A DNA stretch of 64,000 nucleotides, from contig PAPD01000021.1 of assembly GCA_002708765.1 (NCBI GenBank), forward strand, positions 6,358 to 70,357, read 5' to 3'. The notes under the pieces are model-generated. The model worked only from the letters and a program-made list of their open reading frames with translations, was not told the DNA's origin and searched no databases. The stretch comes from Gammaproteobacteria bacterium. Lineage in GTDB: Bacteria; Pseudomonadota; Gammaproteobacteria; Pseudomonadales; Azotimanducaceae. The position numbers and the translations under genes were made by a program. Below, piece by piece: positions 53,038-62,032 of the stretch. How positions within the stretch are numbered: position 1 is the first letter of the stretch; every line of letters starts with the position of its first letter.

Positions 53038-53829
53038 CTAAGATTCTGATAATTCGATCGACTTGAGTTTTGCTAATCGAACGGCTTTTTTAACAGCTTC
53101 CTTAAAATTATCCTCTTTATAAGAATTTAGGGCTGCCTCTGTAGTGCCCCCAGGGGAAGTAACGTTTTCCTTCAGCTTTTTCGGTGTTTCTAACCCCAGA
53201 TCTGCCATCTTTGACGCACCCAAAGCCGTTTGGATAACCAGTTTCTCAACAACTTCTTGATCTAGCCCTTCCTCCCGTCCAGCCTCGATCATATATTCCA
53301 TTAATAGAAAAAAATAGGCAGGACCACTTCCGGAAAGCGCCGTCACAATATTCAGCTCCTGCTCTGAAGTAACCCAAATGGTTTTTCCTATCGAGGCCAT
53401 TATTTTCTCAGCTAGATTTTTCTGAAGTTCTGATACTTCCTTTCTAGCAAACAGACCAGTTATACCGCTCCTTATTAGTGCCGGTGTATTTGGCATTGCT
53501 CTAATGATCGGAGTATTTTCTTTCAAAACAGCTTCTATCTGGTCAATAGTCGTACCAGCCGCAACACTTATAACTAGCCTGTTCTCTAGGTGCTTACTAA
53601 TTTCGATCAACGCTCCCTGAACCTTATCAGGTTTTGTGCAAATGATAACAGTTTCAGCCTTTGAGACTGCATCGATATTACTTTTGGCTGTTTTCGCACC
53701 AAGTTTTTCAGCGATCTTTAACATTTCAGGTTGGGGATCAAACGCGATTAACTCCCAAGAAGAATCTCTAAGGCCTTGGATAAAAGCTTGCGCGATTTTT
53801 CCAGCTCCTATAAAGGCTATTCTAGACAA
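53038..53829 (-). CDS. proC: Pyrroline-5-carboxylate reductase
   Basis: Last proline-synthesis enzyme, 263 aa. The NAD(P) glycine motif is FIGAGKIAQAFIQGL, with IIRAMPNTPALI, LSGSGPAYFFLLMEYMIEAG and NVTSPGGTTEAAL as the family's conserved elements. It lies 12 bases after yggS, the standard gammaproteobacterial neighbour. Confidence 0.97.
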   Translation of the reverse strand: MSRIAFIGAGKIAQAFIQGLRDSSWELIAFDPQPEMLKIAEKLGAKTAKSNIDAVSKAETVIICTKPDKVQGALIEISKHLENRLVISVAAGTTIDQIEAVLKENTPIIRAMPNTPALIRSGITGLFARKEVSELQKNLAEKIMASIGKTIWVTSEQELNIVTALSGSGPAYFFLLMEYMIEAGREEGLDQEVVEKLVIQTALGASKMADLGLETPKKLKENVTSPGGTTEAALNSYKEDNFKEAVKKAVRLAKLKSIELSES

Positions 53830-53841
53830 CTAGTTCTCCAT

Positions 53842-54543
53842 TCATGCTTTTTCCTTAATTCTCATTCCAAAAATTTTGGATCCTATTCTGATCCAGGTTG
53901 CTCCTTCTCTTATTGCGGATACGAAGTCAGCACTCATCCCCATAGACAGATGCCTGCATTCCTCAAATCCGTAATTTGATCTCAGTTGGTCTCCAATTTG
54001 CTTCAATTCTCTAAAAGATAGTTCAGATTGGAGGTCTGTTTCCGATAGAGATGGAATTGCCATCAAGCCCGCCATACAGAGCCTAGGCAGGCTATTTATT
54101 TTTCGTGCTAATTTTGAAATCTCCTCGGGCATTACTCCTCTTTTTCGTTTATCTCGAGAAATATTGACTTGAATTAAAATCTTTAAATCCTCTTTGGCGT
54201 TTTCGCGTTGTTCTGACAACCTTCTAGCAACCTTTTCGCTATCAATCGAGTGAACCCAACTGAATTTATTTGCGATTTCTTTTGTCTTTTTGCTTTGAAT
54301 AGCTCCTATATAGTGCCAATTTGCGTTCGGTAACTGAGTGATTTTATCTTTGGCTTCTTGCAGGTAGCTTTCTCCGAATTCCAATTGTCCTTCCGAGTAC
54401 GCGGCTTTTATCGCGTTCATGTTTTGTGCCTTAGACACTGCTAGCAGTTTAACGGAATCCGGAGGTCGTCCTGAGGATTTGCAGGCTGTCAGAATCTCTG
54501 CTCTCAAATTCATTAGGTTCTTCTTGATCGATTTGGAGTTCAT
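53842..54543 (-). CDS. yggS: PLP homeostasis protein (YggS/PROSC family)
   Basis: PLP-binding protein of 233 aa that buffers pyridoxal phosphate. The lysine sits in LLAVSKAQNM, with FGESYLQEAKDKI, HYIGAIQSKK and HSIDSEKVA following, and SMGMSADFVSAIREGATWIRIGSKIFG at the end. In Pseudomonas pilT and pilU lie just beyond this gene; here ruvX follows at once. Confidence 0.94.
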   Translation of the reverse strand: MNSKSIKKNLMNLRAEILTACKSSGRPPDSVKLLAVSKAQNMNAIKAAYSEGQLEFGESYLQEAKDKITQLPNANWHYIGAIQSKKTKEIANKFSWVHSIDSEKVARRLSEQRENAKEDLKILIQVNISRDKRKRGVMPEEISKLARKINSLPRLCMAGLMAIPSLSETDLQSELSFRELKQIGDQLRSNYGFEECRHLSMGMSADFVSAIREGATWIRIGSKIFGMRIKEKA

Positions 54544-54550
54544 CTGACAA

Positions 54551-54934
54551 TTACTTTCGAAGCCAGGATTCTAATATCAACTTCGCTGCAAAAGAATCGA
54601 TGTCGCTTGCGTTTTGGCCATCACGAGCTTCAAAGGTGGTCAAGCGCTCGTCAAACATTTCGCTGGTTATCTTGTATCGATCTGATATTCTGCGGGAAAA
54701 TTTCTCTGCTCTCTTGCTCATCTGGCTGACGCTTCCGTCCATGTTTATAGGCAATCCCACCACAAAGCTTAAAGGTTCCCACTCGAAGACCAATTTGTCT
54801 AATTCTGTCCACCGAGGAATACCATTATTTGCTATTACAGTTCCAACAGGAGTAGCTGTCTTAGTGATTACCTGTCCTACTGAGATCCCGATTTTCGTTG
54901 TTCCGAAGTCGAAGCCCATAATTACAGAAGTCAT
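54551..54934 (-). CDS. ruvX: Putative Holliday-junction resolvase / pre-16S rRNA nuclease (YqgF)
   Basis: RNase H-fold protein of 127 aa. IMGFDFGTTKIGISVGQ is the N-terminal Asp-bearing strand, FVVGLPINMDGSVSQMSKRAEKF the core, and DERLTTFEARD the acidic motif. In E. coli YqgF takes part in maturing the 5' end of 16S rRNA; a RuvC-like role was also suggested. Its ATG directly follows the yqgE stop. Confidence 0.93.
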   Translation of the reverse strand: MTSVIMGFDFGTTKIGISVGQVITKTATPVGTVIANNGIPRWTELDKLVFEWEPLSFVVGLPINMDGSVSQMSKRAEKFSRRISDRYKITSEMFDERLTTFEARDGQNASDIDSFAAKLILESWLRK

Positions 54935-55480
54935 TTAACCATGTCCAGTTTCTTTAGAGAGCAAATTTAGATCAATACCCATTGATCTGGCGGCAATATT
55001 GCACTTATCTTCGTGCGGGATTTCAAAAATAATTTCGCTTAAAAATGGTACGACCAGCCATATATTGGAAATCAATTCGTTTTCCAGTTGTCCCGGACCC
55101 CAACCTGCGTACCCGAATCCGGCAACGATATGAGTCGGCATCCCATCCGAGGCGAGAATTTTTTCTGAGTAGCCTGATAGAGAAACATATTGATTGATTT
55201 TGTGGGATTGCTCGTTCCCATAATCGTTAGTATGAAGTAAAAAAAGCCGATCTCTTTCTACTGGCCCTGTCTCTAGAACTTCTATTTGTGGAGCATCAGT
55301 ACTGCGTGCTGTTTCAAGAAAATCTTTGAATTTAATATTTAGTGGCTTGTTAATAACCAGTCCGAAAGCCCCGCTTTTACTATGTTCGATTATTAAAGTA
55401 ATAGTATTTGCAAAATAATCCTCAACCTCATTATGAAGAGAAACTATAAGGTGCCCTGAAAGCTCACTAATATCAGACAT
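54935..55480 (-). CDS. yqgE: UPF0301/YqgE-family protein
   Basis: A 181-aa protein: SGHLIVSLHNEVEDYFANTI, HSKSGAFGLVINKPL and AGFGYAGWGPGQLENEL are the UPF0301 conserved patches. Function is unknown. It precedes ruvX without a gap and follows the TonB-like gene after one base, an order conserved in Pseudomonas-type genomes. Confidence 0.94.
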   Translation of the reverse strand: MSDISELSGHLIVSLHNEVEDYFANTITLIIEHSKSGAFGLVINKPLNIKFKDFLETARSTDAPQIEVLETGPVERDRLFLLHTNDYGNEQSHKINQYVSLSGYSEKILASDGMPTHIVAGFGYAGWGPGQLENELISNIWLVVPFLSEIIFEIPHEDKCNIAARSMGIDLNLLSKETGHG

Positions 55481-55481
55481 T

Positions 55482-56252
55482 CTATCCTGTTTCCCAATAA
55501 GAATTTTTTCGGAATTGCCATATCCGGATTATTTCTAATAAATCAATTTCTTTTTCCATTTCCTTTGGAAAAGGGGCAAAGGGAGCTGCCATTTGAACGA
55601 TCGAGAGAGCTGCCCTATCGAGCACCTCATGACCTGAAGTCTCTACGATTCTAACCTCCTTCAAATTACCGTTCGGTAGAATTGAAGCTAGCAAGAGAAG
55701 AGAACCATACAGTTTTTTTCTTTTTGCCTCCTGCGGATAATTGAGATTGCCAATTTTTTCGACTTTTCTTTCCCAGGAATTTAGATACAGCCGAGTGATC
55801 GTTCCAATTTGTGGATCCCTATCTATAGTTCGGATCCTTTCCCCCTGGTTCGAATAGAAGCTATCCTGTTCAGATTTGATTTGTTCGGTAAGCAAGTATT
55901 CTAGATCGTTTGATATCTTTTCTGATAACTTTTGTTCTTTTTTTACCGTATGAGTATCTCCAGAGTCACTAACTTCTTTGGGGGATAACTTTCTTGAGGG
56001 GTCCTTTTCGCTAATGATAGTTGCAGAGGGGTTTGCCTGGCTCTGATCGTCATAACTACCAATCTCCATACTGAGATTTCCGTCCCGTTCTCTTGAGTCG
56101 AGAGGAGACACTTCAATCGAAAATTGAGGAGAAAGTTTTTCGTGTTCGGCTTTCGGGAAATAAAATAACACCAAATAGTGTGCTACTAGCGATACAAGAA
56201 ATGCCAGTCCTAGTCGAACCTGAGGAATGAATGTGAGATGGGTGCTATTCAA
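55482..56252 (-). CDS. TonB-family C-terminal domain protein
   Basis: A 256-aa envelope protein: one N-terminal helix (LGLAFLVSLVAHYLVLFYF), an acidic and Ser/Lys-rich linker of about 120 residues without the Pro-rich repeats of TonB, then a TonB C-terminal fold (YPQEAKRKKLYGSLLLLASI, VRIVETSGHEVLDRAALSIVQMAAPFAPFP). The position between gshB and yqgE is that of P. aeruginosa tonB3, linked to type IV pili and twitching. No ExbBD is adjacent. Its role here is open given the loss of pil genes. Confidence 0.85.
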   Translation of the reverse strand: MNSTHLTFIPQVRLGLAFLVSLVAHYLVLFYFPKAEHEKLSPQFSIEVSPLDSRERDGNLSMEIGSYDDQSQANPSATIISEKDPSRKLSPKEVSDSGDTHTVKKEQKLSEKISNDLEYLLTEQIKSEQDSFYSNQGERIRTIDRDPQIGTITRLYLNSWERKVEKIGNLNYPQEAKRKKLYGSLLLLASILPNGNLKEVRIVETSGHEVLDRAALSIVQMAAPFAPFPKEMEKEIDLLEIIRIWQFRKNSYWETG

Positions 56253-56269
56253 TTGGAATAGGTCTGTAT

Positions 56270-57223
56270 TTAATCCGCAAGGATTTCTTTTTCGATGAAT
56301 TTCATATAGTCGCTACCTATATCTATGCTAAACCATTCGTTGAGCTCAATAATGCAGGTAGGACAGGTAACATTAATTTCTGTTAAAAAATCTCCTATCA
56401 CATCTATGCCCACAAAAAATAGGCCCTTCTCGCGCAAAGCATCACCTAATTCGTTACAAATAAAAAAGTCTCGTTCAGTTAAATCTCGTCCTACCCCTTT
56501 ACCTCCGGCTGCAAGATTACCCCTTGTTTCTCCGGAAGAAGGAACTCTGGCGAGACCATAAGGAATGGGGGTTCCGTTTATTAGTATTATTCTAGTATCG
56601 CCTTTGGCTATTTCGGGAATAAATTCTTGTCCAATTATTTGAACTCGACCGTCTTCTGTTAAATTCTCTAGGATGACTGACAGATTATGTTCTTGAGGTT
56701 TTGCTCGAAAAATAGATTGGCCACCCATACCATCAAGTGGTTTGAAAACAACGTCCTGGTGTTTCTCGTAAAACGATCGAAGGTGCTTCTGATTGCTGCT
56801 GACAATGTGGGGAGGGCAGCAGTTTGGGAATTCAAGAGCGAAGAGTTTTTCATTACAATCTCTGATACTTCTAGGCCTATTTAATACTGGGGTACCAAGC
56901 TTTTCGGCGAATTCAAGAAGGTATGTCGAATAAATATAATCCATATTAAAGGGAGGGTCTTTCCGCATTAAAATAGCATCAAATTCCATGGAGGAAGAAA
57001 TTCTAGAGTCACTGATGGAATACCATTCGGATTTTTTTTCACGCAAATTTACCAAATCATTTGAAATCCATAACGTCCCATTTTCCAGATAGAGATCTTT
57101 TTGTGTAAAAATAGAAATTTCCCACCCTCTATTTTGTGCGGCGTTCATAATCGCCAGGGTAGAATCCTTCGCTGGATTTATAGTTTTGGGTGGGTCCATG
57201 AGTACCCCCAATGAATAGCTCAA
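56270..57223 (-). CDS. gshB: Glutathione synthetase
   Basis: ATP-grasp ligase of 317 aa joining gamma-glutamylcysteine and glycine. Typical segments are LGVLMDPPKTINPAKDSTLAIM, LNRPRSIRDCNEKL, VFKPLDGMGGQSIF, NLAAGGKGVGRDLTERD and GIDVIGDFLTEINVTCPTCIIEL. It is divergent from the PilG-like gene, exactly the gshB/pilG junction known from Pseudomonas. Glutathione supply fits the GFA and MAPEG genes elsewhere in the window, although this is only a pathway connection. Confidence 0.96.
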   Translation of the reverse strand: MSYSLGVLMDPPKTINPAKDSTLAIMNAAQNRGWEISIFTQKDLYLENGTLWISNDLVNLREKKSEWYSISDSRISSSMEFDAILMRKDPPFNMDYIYSTYLLEFAEKLGTPVLNRPRSIRDCNEKLFALEFPNCCPPHIVSSNQKHLRSFYEKHQDVVFKPLDGMGGQSIFRAKPQEHNLSVILENLTEDGRVQIIGQEFIPEIAKGDTRIILINGTPIPYGLARVPSSGETRGNLAAGGKGVGRDLTERDFFICNELGDALREKGLFFVGIDVIGDFLTEINVTCPTCIIELNEWFSIDIGSDYMKFIEKEILAD

Positions 57224-57385
57224 AAAAACCTCCTCTACGCAAAAAATGATTTAATTTTGGATAGTTAATCTCCCTATTGTAAAGGCTTGGAGAGGAACGA
57301 CCTAGGCACTTTTTAAAAATCACGATTACGTCAGCTCGATTTTATGGCAGCATAAGAATTATTTGCTGGGGCCTTGCAGGAAAAA

Positions 57386-57766
57386 ATGGAGAACTTAATG
57401 GAAAATGAGTTGGTTGGGAGAAAAATACTGGTTGTTGATGATTCTCCTAGCATTAGACGGACCGCGAAAATTTTTCTCGAGGAATTCGGAGCTGATGTTG
57501 CTGCCGCGAGCACAAGTTTCGAAGCCTTAGCGATAATCGCTGATTTTTGTCCCGATTCAATGCTTATAGATGAATCTATGCCTCGATTCAATGCTTATGA
57601 TTTTTCAGCGCTGTTAGGTCGAATTAACAGATATTCGAAGATAAGACTTATCAGCCTCTCTTCGAGGTCGGATCGAACTGATCCGGCAAAGATCAAGAAA
57701 AATGGTTTTTGGAGCAGTGTTTCCAAGCCTTTCACCAAAGAAGACTTATACTTGGTAATACACTAA
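57386..57766 (+). CDS. pilG: Single-domain response regulator (PilG-like)
   Basis: A receiver-only protein of about 126 aa. The acidic pair and phosphorylation pocket read ILVVDDSPSIRRTAKIFLEEFG, the phosphoacceptor is the Asp in MLIDESMPRF, and the closing Lys is in SKPFTKEDL. The match to PilG is by context (next to gshB) and by the VVDDSPSIRRTA start. The track begins at a TTG at 57374; ATG 57386 has AGGAAA upstream. No output domain or kinase is present, so its signal source would be elsewhere. PilH, PilI and ChpA are missing. Confidence 0.8.
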   Translation: MENLMENELVGRKILVVDDSPSIRRTAKIFLEEFGADVAAASTSFEALAIIADFCPDSMLIDESMPRFNAYDFSALLGRINRYSKIRLISLSSRSDRTDPAKIKKNGFWSSVSKPFTKEDLYLVIH

Positions 57767-58128
57767 TTTCTAGATTGGTGGAGCATATCTAGAGCCTTAT
57801 TTTAAAAACTATTATTTTGTTCACCACTAAATTAAAGAACGACAATTAAGAAAACCCTTTTAATTGAATATTGATACACGATATTCACCAGTAATTTTTT
57901 TTTAAAATACCAAAACCTGTTCGCGAAATTCCGATTTGAATATTTTAGAAGATATTCATTTAATAGGAGATTTTTCTGCTTCTATTACATTTATGCCTCG
58001 TGACGCTTTATTATTTTATTTAGAATCAGATAATTAGCTGCCATAAGATGAAGTTTCGTTAGAGGGCCCTCAATTTGACTGATGATGTAATAACTAGCAA
58101 AGCAGGAGGTTATTTTCCGGAGGTCCTA
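57767..58128. other. AT-rich spacer where pilH/pilI are expected
   Basis: About 360 bases of AT-rich sequence. It holds only very short frames, such as a 33-codon TTG-started one ending at a TAG near 58037 that resembles nothing I know, and a second set of ribosome-binding-like G-rich runs before the PilJ-like gene. I see no recognisable remains of pilH or pilI. Confidence 0.5.
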
Positions 58129-59484
58129 ATGTTGGCAGGCCAATTGTTACTGTTGTTGACATTGCTTACGTATTTTGTGGTTCATTTAAAGGAAAGAGCA
58201 ATCGATAATGCAATTACACTCGTAGCTGAGTCGGGGACACTATCTATACTTAGCCCGGATAAGGGAAATAATTACAAAGACATTCAATTTACTGAATTCC
58301 AAAAAGCGGAAATTAATACTGCGATCGAATTTTTTTCGGGAAATCTTACCACCTCGGTTCTAGTGAATTTCTGGCAGATCCCATCGAGTTTAATCCTGAG
58401 GGTGCATGAGAGAGGAGAAGCTCTGATTTCTTCTATGTCGTTAGCTAAAAATTGGCTAAAGGATATGGAATCATCGAATTACGATAATGCGAATATTGAA
58501 ATTGACCAACAATTGATCTATCAGGAACTTAACAGTCTCGTGAAGTATTTGATAATCAAGAATATCTCTCCAAATCAAATCGTTGCGATGCAGAGACAAA
58601 GCCTGCTATTATCAAAATTAGTTAACGTTATGTTTTATATAGAAAAAAATGGGTCTAACCGAGAACTCAGCGCTAGAATTGTAAGCCTGATAGCAGAGTT
58701 TCAGTCGGTCTTAGAAGGGTTTAAGTTAGGGAATAAGAGTGTACTTATCTCGCGAATTAAAGAGCCTGGCGCTTTTGAGCGCCTAATAAAAATAGAAGGC
58801 TTATTTGATTCGTTTAAAAAGAGAGCTCTGAATCTCATCAAAGACGATAGTATTTACAGCGAGACTTCGGAGTTACTTCAGGCAGTTAATACTTCAGCAG
58901 AAACACTTAACAAGGCTTCAGCGAGACTCTTGTCAAGAGCAAAGAAAGTTATTCCAGAATTATCTTCTCTGACAACCAGTAATATTCTTCTTGTTATAGT
59001 GGTAGAAGTGTTTTTTTTGACGTTTTTGTCCTGTTTTTTGTTCATTAGAAAAGTCAGAACCCGACTTTCTAAAGAAGAAATACTCCCTTTTTCCATTGAC
59101 TTAAGTGGTCCGCATGATGAGATATTTAACCCTGGGGATAAGGTCGCTCAATCTTCTTCAGATGAACCTGAGATTTTATTCGAGCGGCTGGAAGAGCTAT
59201 TTTTTGAGCATCTGGATTCTATAGATTCGATAATTGAAGCTCAGGAAAAAGATAGCAGTCTGCTAGAAAAGAAATTAGAGAGCTTGTGTGGATTTCTGAG
59301 TTTCTTGGATCGCGAAGATGATATCCGGGCGGTTAGAGATATTTTTAATCTCGTTAAAGTTTCTAATGAGAGTCAACAAGGATCCCTTTCTGCTACTCTG
59401 ATTCTTGAAATTAGAGATATTCAAAGTACTCTTAGATTAGTCAATGTTAAAGATGATCTCTCTAACCAGAGTTTGTCTGGTTAA
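58129..59484 (+). CDS. PilJ-like two-helix sensor lacking the MCP signalling domain
   Basis: About 451 aa from the ATG preceded by CCGGAGG; a TTG at 58075 would add 18 residues. Helix 1 (LLLLLTLLTYFVVHL) leads into a roughly 270-residue extracytoplasmic region with helical repeats like PilJ's sensor pair (for example QRQSLLLSKLVNVMFYIEKNG ... SETSELLQAVNTSAETLNKAS). Helix 2 (ILLVIVVEVFFLTFLSCFLF) is followed by an acidic 140-residue tail. The HAMP region and the conserved MCP hairpin tip are absent; PilJ is normally about 680 aa. Membership is inferred from architecture and its place after pilG and before rsmE. Confidence 0.65.
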   Translation: MLAGQLLLLLTLLTYFVVHLKERAIDNAITLVAESGTLSILSPDKGNNYKDIQFTEFQKAEINTAIEFFSGNLTTSVLVNFWQIPSSLILRVHERGEALISSMSLAKNWLKDMESSNYDNANIEIDQQLIYQELNSLVKYLIIKNISPNQIVAMQRQSLLLSKLVNVMFYIEKNGSNRELSARIVSLIAEFQSVLEGFKLGNKSVLISRIKEPGAFERLIKIEGLFDSFKKRALNLIKDDSIYSETSELLQAVNTSAETLNKASARLLSRAKKVIPELSSLTTSNILLVIVVEVFFLTFLSCFLFIRKVRTRLSKEEILPFSIDLSGPHDEIFNPGDKVAQSSSDEPEILFERLEELFFEHLDSIDSIIEAQEKDSSLLEKKLESLCGFLSFLDREDDIRAVRDIFNLVKVSNESQQGSLSATLILEIRDIQSTLRLVNVKDDLSNQSLSG

Positions 59485-59839
59485 GCGAATGCGTTAAATT
59501 AGTCCTATTTTAAGGGCGGTGGAAAAAATTAGATTTTCTGACATTCGTTTCATTCGAGCAAACATGTACCAATAAGTTCTTTGTAAATGCACCGTAAATC
59601 GAAGAGACTTTGTTTTATGAAGACACAATCTCTTTGGTTGGCACCTGCTTACTTAAAAGAAATAGTGGTGTCTTATTTCGAAGGAACAGTTCTTTGGGTG
59701 TTTAATGAATATCTCACTAGATCGAGTTCGCGGTCATTTGGCGGGAACTAATGCCCATGTTTTTTAATATTTTCCCAGTAAGTGAACACGCACATACATG
59801 GAGTTCAGCTAAATTCTTATTAATCTCAAGGTGATTGGG
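59485..59839. other. Spacer where pilK/chpA are expected
   Basis: About 355 bases. In Pseudomonas this gap contains pilK and the large chpABCDE genes. Here only a 44-codon frame at 59617-59751 is visible, without a recognisable family or a convincing ribosome-binding site. No chpA domain (Hpt, CheA kinase, CheW) is seen. Confidence 0.5.
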
Positions 59840-60556
59840 TCAAAATTCTCCGGCTGCGTTGTATAACATTGAAATAGCTACTATTGGCGCCGTCTCAGCT
59901 CTAAGAATGCGATCTCCGAATTTAACTGGAATAGCCCCCTCTCTAATGCTCAAGTCTAATTCGCTTTGACTAAAACCTCCTTCCGGCCCTATCAGTAAAT
60001 ATACTGAACTATTTTCGGTGAGAGTGGCCTCGAGTTTTTTACCAGTTTGGATAGCTATGAATGCTTGCTCCTTTGATCTTTTGAACCAGTTTTCCATAGA
60101 AATTGGTTCGTTAATAATTGGAATTAAGTTGAGTCCGCTTTGTTCGCAGGCAAAGATAGCCAGTTTTTGCCAATGTTGTTTTTTTTTTGCAATCAGTTTT
60201 TTTGGAACCGAACAAAAATCGCTAAATATAGGAGTGATTTCCGAGACCCCCAGTTCCGTGCATTTGGTTATCGCGCTATTCATTGCTTCTCTCTTTAGAA
60301 CACACATACCCAGCTTTATCTTAATCCTAGGCGTTTTTGTGCTCTGAGAGATATCAATAATTTTTATCTTTGTTTTCTGTGCGCAGGTCTCGTCTATTTT
60401 TCCCAAAAATTCGGGTCCGGTGCCATTGAATAAGGTAACTAAGTCATCTCTTTTTTTTCTAAGCACTTTTGCAAGATGGTGGTGTTGTTGATTCTCTAGC
60501 AGAATGGTTTGTCCTACCCCTATCTTAGAGTTGATATAAAACCTCGGTATTCTCAA
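59840..60556 (-). CDS. rsmE: 16S rRNA (uracil1498-N3)-methyltransferase RsmE
   Basis: SPOUT-fold methyltransferase of 238 aa acting on U1498 of 16S rRNA. It has HHHLAKVLRKKRDD near the N-terminus, CTELGVSEITPIFSDFC in the middle, and YLLIGPEGGFSQSELD with FGDRILRAETAPIVA, the knotted SAM-binding end. metK lies upstream on the same strand with a 146-base gap that includes a hairpin. Confidence 0.95.
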   Translation of the reverse strand: MRIPRFYINSKIGVGQTILLENQQHHHLAKVLRKKRDDLVTLFNGTGPEFLGKIDETCAQKTKIKIIDISQSTKTPRIKIKLGMCVLKREAMNSAITKCTELGVSEITPIFSDFCSVPKKLIAKKKQHWQKLAIFACEQSGLNLIPIINEPISMENWFKRSKEQAFIAIQTGKKLEATLTENSSVYLLIGPEGGFSQSELDLSIREGAIPVKFGDRILRAETAPIVAISMLYNAAGEF

Positions 60557-60575
60557 ATTTCAAATTCCCGGGTTC

Positions 60576-60610
60576 CAAAATATCTTTACAGTGGAGGTTC
60601 CTCTATTTTG
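60576..60610. other. Imperfect hairpin between metK and rsmE
   Basis: CAAAATA (60576-60582) pairs with TATTTTG (60604-60610), and inside it GAGG-TT-CCTC forms a second stem directly against the outer right arm, leaving an 11-base bulge on the left. It lies just before rsmE on the minus strand. It may be a processing or regulatory structure, or chance. Confidence 0.3.
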
Positions 60611-60702
60611 AGGGCAAAAGTGCACTCTGGATGCTTTAAGTATTCCGAAGTTCTTCTTGGACAGAAAAAATTCGAGTTTGATATTCGCCTTTTTACTTTT
60701 CA

Positions 60703-61863
60703 CTATTTTAACGCCTGGGACAATAATTCCTTTTTATCGGTTATTTCCCAAGGAAAGCCATCCTCTTCTCGTCCAAAATGGCCGTATGCAGCTGTTTTCT
60801 GGTAGATCGGGTTTTCAAGATCAAGCATTTGTATCAATCCTTTTGGCCTGAGATCAAAATGGGTACCTATTAACTCTTCAATGATTTCTTCTTTTATCCG
60901 GTTCGTCCCGAAAGTGTTTACATTAACTGAGGTAGGCTCGGCAACTCCGATCGCATAGGAGATCTGAATTTCACACTTGGTTGCTAATCCTGCTGCGACT
61001 ATATTCTTGGCTACATATCTGCCAGCATAAGCTGCACTGCGGTCTACTTTCGAGGGATCCTTTCCAGAGAATGCCCCGCCACCGTGTCTAGCCATTCCGC
61101 CATAGGTATCAACGATAATTTTCCGTCCTGTAACACCGCAATCGCCCACCGGGCCTCCTATGACGAAGTTGCCGGTGGGATTGATAAAAACCTTTGTATC
61201 TTTTTTTATCCATTCCGCAGGCAACGTCGGTTTAACGATTTCGTCCATAACTGCTTCTCTAATTTCCTTCTGACTTATTCCTTCAGCGTGCTGGGTTGAA
61301 AACACTATGGCTTCTAGTCCAAAAGGTTTCCCATCGTCGTCATATTTAAAAGATAATTGACTCTTTGCGTCTGGTCTAAAGAATTCCACCTTCCCGGATT
61401 TTCTAACCTCAGCTTGTTTTTTTACGAGTCTGTGGGAATAAGTGATAGGAGCAGGCATAAGGACTTCGGTTTCGTCTGAGGCGAAACCAAACATTAAACC
61501 TTGATCGCCAGCCCCTTGATCTTTATCCAAGCTTTCATTCACTCCTATGGCAATATCTTGAGATTGCTTCCCGATAACATTTATTATTGCGCAAGAATTC
61601 CCGTCGAAACCCTTATCGGATTGGTCATAGCCAATTTCGCACACGACATCTCGACAGACTTTTTCGATTTCTACTGATGCGCTAGACGATATTTCTCCGG
61701 CTACCACTACCATTCCTGTTTTAACCAAGGTTTCGCAGGCTACCCGAGCCTTATTATCCTGCTTTAGGAAGGCGTCAAGTATTGCATCCGAAATCTGATC
61801 AGCCATTTTGTCAGGGTGTCCCTCACTTACAGATTCTGAAGTGAATGTAGAATTTCTTGCCAT
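60703..61863 (-). CDS. metK: S-adenosylmethionine synthetase
   Basis: Makes SAM from methionine and ATP, feeding the methyltransferases of this window. The N-terminus [23 protein letters not shown] gives the ATP-binding His and Asp. [16 protein letters not shown] is the signature hexapeptide region, and [18 protein letters not shown] the later lysine motif. Its 386 aa are standard. The track start is a TTG at 61866; the ATG at 61863 with AAAAGG upstream is better. It is divergent from transketolase. Confidence 0.97.
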   Translation of the reverse strand: MARNSTFTSESVSEGHPDKMADQISDAILDAFLKQDNKARVACETLVKTGMVVVAGEISSSASVEIEKVCRDVVCEIGYDQSDKGFDGNSCAIINVIGKQSQDIAIGVNESLDKDQGAGDQGLMFGFASDETEVLMPAPITYSHRLVKKQAEVRKSGKVEFFRPDAKSQLSFKYDDDGKPFGLEAIVFSTQHAEGISQKEIREAVMDEIVKPTLPAEWIKKDTKVFINPTGNFVIGGPVGDCGVTGRKIIVDTYGGMARHGGGAFSGKDPSKVDRSAAYAGRYVAKNIVAAGLATKCEIQISYAIGVAEPTSVNVNTFGTNRIKEEIIEELIGTHFDLRPKGLIQMLDLENPIYQKTAAYGHFGREEDGFPWEITDKKELLSQALK

Positions 61864-62032
61864 CAAGTTAGCCTTTTAAAAAAAGCCTATGTTACTAGTT
61901 GTTAATTTAGAATCACAGATTTCTGATCAATAATGTTTCAACAGCATAATAAAAGTTACTCAATCTTTGTCCTCACCATTGATGATTGGTCGGTCCTAAG
62001 AGAAAATACATTTTTTTTTGGATATTTCCCCA

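Noticed and set aside
57940-58037. Short TTG-started frame before the PilJ-like gene
   Set aside because: Too short, AT-rich and without known homology; not a convincing pilH/pilI remnant.
59617-59751. 44-codon ORF between the PilJ-like gene and rsmE
   Set aside because: No ribosome-binding site, no family similarity and no relation to chpA or pilK that I can see.
61867-62032. SAM riboswitch or MetJ site in the metK/tkt spacer
   Set aside because: No riboswitch-like paired structure and no AGACGTCT-type repeats were visible.
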